Source: Litorivicinus sp.
Lineage (GTDB): Bacteria > Pseudomonadota > Gammaproteobacteria > Pseudomonadales > Litorivicinaceae
Assembly: GCA_018402605.1 (NCBI GenBank)
Contig: JAGYIK010000044.1
Location: 1-9,006, forward strand
Direction: 5' to 3'
DNA length: 9,006 bases
Part shown: positions 1 through 9,000 of the stretch, in pieces
How the letters are laid out: each line of letters opens with the position of its first letter
Position numbering within the stretch: position 1 is the first letter of the stretch
The notes under the pieces: generated by a model
Told to the model about the DNA's origin: nothing
What the model saw: the letters and a program-made list of their open reading frames with translations, nothing else
Database searches by the model: none
Translations under genes and position numbers: made by a program

Positions 1-3000
1 TTGCGGATCCCTTGGTGCATGGTGAGCGGATGTACCGGACCGGTGACTTGGTGTTGCGTCGAGGCGATGGTGCGTTGTTGTACTTGGGTCGTTCGGATGA
101 CCAGGTGAAGATTCGGGGGTTTCGGATTGAGCTGGGTGAGATTGAGTCGGTGAGTTTGGCTTGTTTTGCTGATCGGCTGTTGCAGGTTGCGGTGGTGGTC
201 CGTGAGCTGGGTGGGCAATCGGTGTTGGTTGCGTATGGGGTGTGTCGCGCGGGTGAGTCGTTGACGACGGAGTTGTACCGACGGGAGTTGGGTGGGTATT
301 TGCCTGAGTACATGGTTCCGTTGGTGTTTGTGGAAGTTGCTGAGTTGCCCTTGACGGCGAACGGGAAGTTGGACCGTCGTGGGTTGCCGGATCCTGAGTT
401 GGAGGAGGTGTCTTGGGAGGCGCCTGAGAGTCTGGCTGAGGAGATGTTGTGTGGGTTGTTTGGGGAGTTGACGGGTCGCGCTGAGGTGAGTGTGACGTCG
501 AACTTTTTTGCGTTGGGTGGTGATTCGATCCAGGTGATTCGGTTGGTGGGTCGAGGACGTGCGCTGGGGTTTGGGTTTGGTGTTCGGGATGTGTTTCGTC
601 ATCCGACGCCGCGGGCCTTGGCGGCCTTGGTTGCGGATGCCGCTGTGGTGGTGAAGGATGCCGGTGCGGTGGGTCGTTTTGCCTTGCCGCCAATTCACCG
701 TCATTTCATGGGGTTGGGTGGTTCGTGGGATCGTTTTAATCAGGCGGTGTGTTTGTCTGTGCCTGAGGGCTGTGGGCCGGAGGCGGTGCAGGAGTTTCTG
801 TCTCGGTTGTTTGCCCACCATGATGCGCTTCGGATGTTTATTGCGGACGGCTGCTGTGTGGTTCCGTCGTCGAGTGAGGTTGCCTTGCCGGCGCCGATGG
901 TGCTGTCTGGGGATCGGGAGACGGCCTTGGGTCAGTTGTCGGCGGCGCTGTCACCGGACGAAGCCGGTGGTTTGCTGCGTTACGGTTGGCATCAGGATCA
1001 GTTGTTGCTGGTGGTGCACCATGTTGCTGTGGACGGGGTGTCGTGGCGGATTGTGTTGGATCACTTGAACGCGCTATTGCGTGGGGATGCGCTGCCGGCG
1101 GTGGGTCTGTCGTTCCGTGGCTGGGCGCTCTATGTGTCGTCCTTGGTTGAGTCGGGTGCGTGGCGTGCGTGGATTGGTCGCTGGCGGATGCAGTTTGAAG
1201 GCTGTTGTGGGTTGTTTGTCCGCGATGCTTCGGTTGAGAACTGTGTGGGTCGGGCCTTGCATCACCGGGGTCAATTGGATCGATTGGCGACCGATGGATT
1301 GGTGTCAGCGGCGGGCGTGTCGCGCTGTGAGGTCCAAGACCTGTTGCTGGGGTCTTTGGGTCTTGCGCTTCGGGATTGGCAGTGTGCGCTGACGGGTTCG
1401 ATGCCTGAGGGTGATCATGTGATTTGGCTTGAGGGCCATGGACGTGATCTTGAGGATGTGGATCTGGGTGGGACGGTTGGCTGGTTCACTGCGCTGTATC
1501 CGCTGCGGTTGTCTGTGTCTGAGGTGTCGTCTTTGGATGTGGGTGTTGGCGCGGTGGTTGCGATACGCAATCAGTTGGCTGGTCTTCCGGATCCGCGGAG
1601 CAGTTTTGGTGCGCTGAGGTATTTGGGTGGAGAGGATCCTTTTTCTGATCTGCCGTTGGGCGCTGCGGGTTTGTTATTCAATTATCTGGGTCAGGTTCGG
1701 GGTGATGAGGGATCTGGATGGCGGTTGGAGGTGGGTTCGCTGACCTCGGCTGTGGAGGATGGCAGCCGTGAGCGTCCGGCGCTGTTGGAATGGAATTGTG
1801 GGATTGATGCGGACGGGTGTTTGCATTATGGGCTGAGCTGGGCGGAGGGTTCGTATGGTGTTGAGGATCTGTTGTGTTTGGAGTCGTTGTTTCGGGAGCG
1901 ATTGACGGCTGTTGTTGAGTCTTTGTCGGCTGTTGATGGTGGGGTGCGATCGGCGTCGCAGATGACGGCCTTTGCTGCGGTGAGTCGGGATGCGCCGCCT
2001 GGTCTTTTGCAGTCGGACTTGGAGGTGTTGCTGGCGCGTCATCCGGATCTGGAGGACGTGATCCCCCTCGCCCCCACCCAACAAGGACTGTTGTTTGAGT
2101 CGTTACAAGCGTCCTCTGAGGCTCTCGATCCGAACCACATTCAGTATGCGATCACCCTCCGTGGGCCCATTGACCTGACCCGTTTGGCCGACGCATGGCG
2201 TGCCCTGGTGGCCCGGTATGCGATTCTGCGGATGGTGATTCCGAGCAACGCGGATGGTATCCCGGCCTTTGGGGTGATCAAAGGGGCGGATTTTTGGCAA
2301 GCCGATCTGTACCTCGGCGATCAGCGATCACCGGAAACCATCCGTCAGCGCGACCTGGCCGAGACCTTCGACCTTGCCACCGGTCCCTTGATCCGACTCA
2401 AACTGGTGCGCAACGGCGATCAGCACACGTCGATTTTGATTGCGCAGCATCATGTCATTCTGGATGGCTGGTCCTTGGGTCTGGTGATGCGCAATCTCTT
2501 GGCACTGTATGCCGGCCGTCAGCCGGCCATGCAGGATCAGTGGGCGGACTTCGTCAAACGACGGACGGCTCTGAGTCGTGCCGATGCCGAGTCCTACTGG
2601 CGCGATTACCTGTCGGACGTGGGTCCGGCAGTGACCACTCAACTGGGGTATCCACCGATTTCGGCAGTGCCGGCCGGCGAAGTCTTTGCCGACATTCCTG
2701 AGTCGGTGATGGACGCCTTGGCAGTCTGGGCCCGTGCACGTCAGCTCACCGTGGCGACTGTGTTGCTTGGTATGTTTTTGGAGATCCTAACCCGCTATTC
2801 GGGCAACCGTCGTCCGCTGATTGGTGTGACCTTCAATGGGCGCAGCAGGCTTGACGATGCGGACAGTGCGATCGGGCTCTTCATCAACACCTTACCGGTG
2901 ATGGTGGACACCGATCAGCCGTTTTTGACCCGACTGCAGACCCTGCAAGCGGTGCAATCCGGTCATGAAGACCACGGTTGGATCGGCTTGTCTGCGCTCA

Positions 3001-6000
3001 ATGCCTTGGCCGGCGATCGCGAGGCGCTCCGCTTTGACACCCTGTTCGTGTACGAAAATGCGCCCGATGCCACGCGCGCAGACTTGCCAGAATCTGTCGA
3101 ATATGTGGACCATGTTGGGCATGATGCGGTGACCTTTCGCCATTCACTGGGCATTTTCAGCGGTGAGCAAACACGGGTTCGGCTGACCTATGCGGAGAAC
3201 AGCGTCTATCCCTGGTTGGCGAGCGCATGCGTTGATGCCTTTGTGTCGCGATGCCTTGAGGTCGCCAACAACTGTGTCGATCAGACAGCCTCCGTCTATG
3301 CCTTGCCTGTGGATTCGACGGATGTGTCGAATGATGCAACAGCCCGTGGATTTTTTGACATTGTGCTGCAACAAGCCAAGCGCCGGCCGCACGCCAAAGC
3401 CCTTGAAGATGCCTCTGTCAGCCCCTCATTGACGCTCAGCTATGCCCAATTGCAGGATGAGTCGTCGCGTTTTGCCTCCTTTATCCGAACCGTGATCGAT
3501 CCGGCGGAGTCGGTGGTGGCGGTGGTCATGCCCAACGATGCCGATGCCATGGTGGCCATTCTTGGCATCGCCCAGGCCGGTGGTTGCTTCTTATTCATGG
3601 ATCCGACCACTCCAGCCGAACGCCTTGCATTCATGCTCAAGGACAGTGGCGCCCGCGCCCTGATCACGCGATCAAGCGTGCTGCAGCGCTGTCAGTGGCC
3701 GGATCAAATCGGTCAGATTCCGGTGATTGACTTGGAAGATGAGCGGGTCCGGCTTCGGCTCGACATGGCCAAGCCCATATCCGGCGTGGACATCGATCCA
3801 AAGCAGTTGGCCTATCTCATCTACACCTCGGGCACCACGGGTCGGCCCAAGGCGGTGGCGCTGACGCATGCCAATGTCGCCAGTCTGGCCGCTGCTCAGC
3901 CAGGGCGTCTTGGCATCACCGAGGCCGATCGGGTCCTGCAATTTGCATCCACATCCTTCGACGCCAGCATTTGGGAAATGCTGTCCGCATTTGGGGCCGG
4001 TGCTTGCTTGATCATCGCCAAGCCAGAGCTCAGAGGCGATGCGGCCGCGCAGTTGCCCCAGGTGCTGGTTGAAAAGTCCGTCACCCTGGCCACACTGCCG
4101 ACATCCTTGGTTGCGGCCATGGAGCCTGCTGTGTTTGGTTCCTTGCGTCGGTTGGTGGTCGCCGGGGAGGCCTGTCGAGCGGACCTGGTCACCACAGTCG
4201 GTCAATTGACCGAACTGCAAAACGCGTACGGCCCCACCGAGACCACCGTCTGTGCATGCATCAGTCCGGTGCTGAACGCCGATGACCCCACCCATTTCCT
4301 CGGTGCCAAGGTTACTGTCGGCCAGGCATTACCGGACCTTCGCATGTACATTCTCGATGCATCCCTGAATCCAGTGCCCTTCGGTGTGCCGGGCGAACTG
4401 TATGTCTCGGGTCCTTCACTGGCCCGCGGCTATGTCAATCAGCCGGGTTTGACCGCATCGCGATTTGTGGCTTCGCCCTATTCCGCACCGGGTGAGCGCA
4501 TGTACCGTACCGGCGATCGTGTGGTGGCCAACTCCGAGGGCCAGGTGTTCTATCTGGAGCGTTCTGACCAACAGCTGAAGCTCAATGGGTTCCGGATCGA
4601 AGTGGAGGAAATTGAGGCGGCGCTCACCGACTGTTTCCCGGGTCTTTCACCGATGGTGGTGGATGTGCGTCACCGCGCATTGGTGGCCTATCAAGAGGGC
4701 ACCAATGCACCGATTCCTGCCGATGCACTCAGTGCGGCCTTGGCCAATCGATTGCCCCCCTACATGATTCCATCCCGCATCATCGCAGTGGCTGCCTTTT
4801 CGCGCACCTTGAGCGGTAAAATCGATCGTAAGGCCTTGTCGTTGTTGCCTGAGCCCAAAGCACTCGATCGCGATCACCTCATCCACAGCATGAACCCGGA
4901 TGCAGCCGTGAGTCTCCCGGTGTTAGCCCCCTCTGAAGCGGATCATGCAATCGATGCGGTGGGCACGCTGGTGCGGTTGTTCGCTGAGGTGACCAGACAT
5001 TCGGATGTCGATGCCGACAGCAGTTTCTTTGCCATTGGCGGGGACAGCATTTCGGCGATTTCCCTGGTCAGTAAAGGCAAACGACTCGGTCTTGAGTTCA
5101 AGGTCCGTGATGTCTTTGCCAGCCAAACCCCGCGGGCGTTGGCGGATTTACTCGGGCACGCCAGCGCGTTCGAGGCTGTGCCTGAACAGACGCTGCATGT
5201 TGAGCCGTTGATGTCGCCTCTGATGCAGGCCTTTGTGGCGCTCGGTGGTGATCAAGCCCGCTTTAATCAGGCCATGATTGTCAAGGCGCCGGTTGGGATG
5301 ACCGCCGCCCGTGCGTGTGACCTGATCAATGCGTTGATCAGGCATCATCCAGCGTTACGGATGCGGATCACTGACGGCCTGATGTCGATCGAGCCGGCAT
5401 CGGTGTGGCAGTTGGATGGTCTTCAACTGATCACGACCTCCACCGACAGTCTGATGTCGGCCTTGATACGCAGTGGCGACACCTTGGACCCCTCGGCCAT
5501 CGGTGGCATGCTCCGAGCGTGCTGGGTGGAACTGACCGATGGCCCTTGCCATTTGGCACTGGTGATCCATCACTATGCTGTGGATGTGGTGTCTTGGAAC
5601 ATTCTCATCGAGCACTTGAACCGTCTGCACCGCAATGAGTCCCTCGGCGAGGTGCGGGCCTTCGTGTCTTGGAATCATGCATTGAAGCAGCGGGCCTTGG
5701 CCGGACAATTGGATGATCAATTGTTCTTTTGGCAGTCACAGCTCCCAGTGCGCTCGGCTGCCGCTGAGCCGGTGGTCCATTGGGAGCGCGATGCCAAGAC
5801 ACACAGTGTTTGCCTCGATCTACTGCCACCTGATCGAGCCCTGTTGGCCACTTCCGGGGTGTCGATTCATGAGTACGTGTTGTCGGTGTTTTCACTGGCC
5901 CTTTTGCGCTGGCGTTCAGACAGTGCGCCTTGGGTGATCGACATGGAGGGACATGGACGTCCCATCGATGCCGATGTGGATGAGGTGGTCGGATGGCTGA

Positions 6001-9000
6001 CCTGTGTTTATCCGCTGCAATTGCCGCAGACCGCTGACCCGATCGCGCATCTGCATGCACTCATTGATACGGTGCGTCGAATCCCCGAGGGTGGGGTTGG
6101 CTACGGAGCACTGGTGACCTACGCCGATCGGGCAGAGCTCAGGTCACACCAGCCGGTGGGCTTTAATTACCTGGGTCAGGGCGGTGGATCGATCGGAGCG
6201 ACCGATGCCGAATGGCAACCGAGTGCGCATGGCTTGCTGGCCACTCCGGCCGGCGGTGACCTGCCGAGACTGCATGCGCTCGATGTCAACAGTTTCGTTG
6301 ACGCCTCACAGCAGGTGCATGTGCACTGTGTGGCTGACCGTGGTTATGCCGATGACCAAGCCATCGAAGCGCTGCTTGAGCACATGCGCGAGACCGGAGC
6401 TGCATTGGCGGAGCAGCTGGCATCGCAGCCCTCTGTTCTTTTGTCGTTGCAACACTTCCCTCTGATCGATCGCGCCCATGCGTCCAGCAGTGCTTCGCTG
6501 CGCGCGGAGCTGGCCCGGGATCTTTTGGCTTGTGGCGGCGAACCCGACCAGTATATTCCTCTGACTGCGATGCAAAGTGGGTTGGCGGCCAGCACCATGG
6601 CCCATCCGACAGACCAGCGCGATCCCTATCATGTGCAGGCGCTGTTCACCCTATCGGGTGCCGTCGATGCGGCGGCCATTGTGGCTGCTTGGACGCACTG
6701 TTGTCAGAGCTTTGAGGCCCTGCGACTGCGGGTGTTGCCCCTGGCTCGGGGTGACTTGATTGGGTACCTGGGTGATCTTGACGCGTTGCAGATCAAAACC
6801 CTGACCGTCCCCGAGGAGGTGACGAATCCGCGGCAATGGCTGAAAGAGCGCGATTTCGCGGAGCCGTTTCGGATGGACGGGTCGCCCCTGGTGCGGGTGC
6901 GCCTTCTGGCCGTGGATGACAAGACCTCGATCCTATTGGTGTCGCATCATCATCTGGTGATGGACGGCTGGTCATTCCAAGTCGTCATGAAAGCCTTCGG
7001 TGGCGCCTATCTGCAAGCCGCTGAACAAGGATGCCCGGTGCGAGATCCGCACCGACCGGCTTTGACATGGCGTCAATATTTGGGACAGCTCGGTCAGACC
7101 ACGAGCGCCCAAGCCTATTGGCAAGGGTTTTTAGACCGGATTCAGCACCGAGATGCGCTCAGTTTTGTACTCCCCGAGCGGAGCTCTGGTCGGGGACGCC
7201 TCGAGCGTGCTTTTAAGCCGTCGGCCAGTGCCACGATTCGAGCGTTCAGTGTGCGTTCGGGCGTCACCGTGGCCACCCTCTACCTCAGCTTGTTTTCGCT
7301 GGCCGTCTCACGATTGGCGGGTTCTCAGCCCGAGGTGGTGGTGGGCAATGTGCGCAGTGGGCGCGACCGCGACATCGAGGGCATTGACTCCGTGGTGGGC
7401 CTTCTGATTGAAACAGAACCCTTTGAGATGCACTGGGCGCTCGACGAGCCCTTGGCTGACTTCATCATCCGTGTGCAAAGTGCGTTGTTACAGCAGGAGG
7501 ATGTCGGAAAGTTTGGGTTGACTCGACCCCGTGGCTTCTCGATGTCTCAATTGCTTGAGCAGATTGATGTTGCGTACATTTTTGAGAATTACCCGACCAA
7601 TGATGTCGCTGCGCTCGGTGCACTGACCATCGTTGATGGCGAGGGTGATGATGACAACCATTTCAATTTAAGCCTCACCGTGTTGGCCGATCGCGAGGTG
7701 ACACTGCGCATCGATTACCAACGGACATTCATTTCGCCAGCGCTTGTGCATCAGGCCATGGGGATGATGGAACAGTGGGCACAGATGTTGTCAGCCGCGC
7801 CAGACACCGCCATTGGCGCGCTGCCTTGGTCATTACCGGCGGATCATGTCCACAGCATCGGGCCCCAGGTGGACGGGATTGGTAAGACGCCCTTTTCCCG
7901 TTTGATCGCTGTGATCGAGACCCAGCCTGAAGCGGCGGCCTTGATCAATCCTGACGGCACAGTGGTCACATTTGGTGAACTCGGACGCCAGTCGAGCGCG
8001 GTGGCGGCCTGGCTGAGGGCTCAGGGCGTGGGTCCTGAGTCCTTGGTGGTGTGTGTGATTCCGCGATCCCCAGAGATGGTGATTGGCCTCTTTGGCTGCA
8101 TTTTGGCCGGGGCCGTGTATGTGCCGGTGGATGCTCGGACGCCGCCTGAACGGGTGGCGCAAATCCTCTCCAGTGCGTCGCCGGCCGCTGTGCTCTGTCA
8201 TCACCGCACGCTGGCCTTGGTTCAGGATGCGGGACGGACAACATTGCGACCGAGCCTTTTGAATCTCTCGGATCCGATCGCCGCCGCTCTGATTGCGAGC
8301 AGGGACAGACTCGAGCATCCGGTGATCCATCCCGATCAATCGGCCTATGTGATTTTCACCAGTGGCAGCACAGGCATCCCGAAAGGGGTCAATGTGACCT
8401 GGGGTGGATTGGCCAACTATCTGGCTTGGGCCGAAGCGGTGTACCGGCCGGAGCTCGGCCAAGGGGCGCCGATCAATACATCGATCGCCTTTGACGCCAC
8501 CATCACCAGTCTGTGGTTGCCCTTGCTGGTCGGAAAACCGCTGTATCTGCTGGATGTTGAAGATGAGATCGAAGCGCTGGCTCAGTTGCTGGCTGAGGGA
8601 CACGAGCTGTCTTTGGTCAAACTCACTCCAGCACATTTGGATGCCCTGCGCAGTCTGATGGATGAAGACAAACTGGCCAGATCTGCGCGGGTGTTGGTGG
8701 TGGGCGGTGAGCAGCTGCAATACACCCACGTCGCGCCCTGGCTGACGCATGCGCCAGAGACGGCTGTGTGCAATGAGTATGGCCCCACGGAAACCGTGGT
8801 CGGCTGTGCGATTTATCAAGCCACGCTGTCGGACCAGTCCGGTCATGCAATCCCGATTGGTGAGCCGATTTGGAACACGCGGTTGTATGTGTTGGATGGG
8901 AGTTTGCGTCCGGTTCCGGATGGTGTGGTTGGTGAGCTGTACATTGGTGGTGTGGGTGTTGCGCGGGGTTATCAGGGTCGAGGTGGGTTGACGGCTGAGC

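Larger units (their letters stand above)
1..2058 (+). other. C-poor, G/T-ending codon tract (A-a end, T-a, E-a, first residues before C-b)
   Basis: The coding strand here is strongly G- and T-rich. By hand count, 52 of the first 60 codons end in G or T, 7 in C and 1 in A; bases 61-120 contain 26 G and 8 C. Leucine is mostly TTG and valine GTG or GTT. The style ends abruptly at about 2058, where six consecutive codons end in C. The protein frame is continuous across the joint. Because the skew is local within one gene, replication-strand bias cannot explain it. Recombination or a separate origin for this block is inferred. Confidence 0.8.

Noticed and set aside
21..47. Near-identical sequence at 21-47 and 4491-4517 (23 of 27 bases), considered as a direct repeat.
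   Set aside because: Both encode the conserved A7 motif GERMYRTGD and differ only at synonymous positions, so protein conservation explains the match.
658..1617. Several + strand open frames (658-1068, 1081-1392, 1429-1617) offset from the NRPS frame, rich in Arg, Cys and Trp.
   Set aside because: They arise from the G/T-rich codons of E-a read out of frame; the E motifs are intact in the main frame, so these do not indicate a frameshift.
2195..2701. A 168-codon + strand frame overlapping C-b.
   Set aside because: C-b motifs (C1, HHVILDGWS) are continuous in the main frame on both sides of and inside this stretch; the offset translation has no domain.
3013..3020. GCGATCGC octamer, the HIP1 palindrome frequent in cyanobacterial genomes.
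   Set aside because: I noticed only this one exact copy in 9 kb, far below the density expected of a HIP1-rich cyanobacterium, and the A-domain wording points elsewhere.
3672..4295. Antisense open frame of 207 codons.
   Set aside because: Opposite the A-b core including A3-A5; no recognisable domain or supporting start context. Shadow of the NRPS frame.
7491..7503. AGGAGG followed directly by ATG, resembling an internal ribosome binding site and start.
   Set aside because: The ATG is out of frame with the NRPS, there is no spacer between the purine run and the ATG, and no meaningful protein follows. It is simply Gln-Gln-Glu-Asp-Val in the main frame.
7833..8846. Long antisense open frame of 337 codons.
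   Set aside because: It lies opposite A-c, whose + strand translation shows A2-A5 motifs in full. The antisense protein is rich in Arg, His and Gln with no recognisable domain, as expected of a shadow frame.
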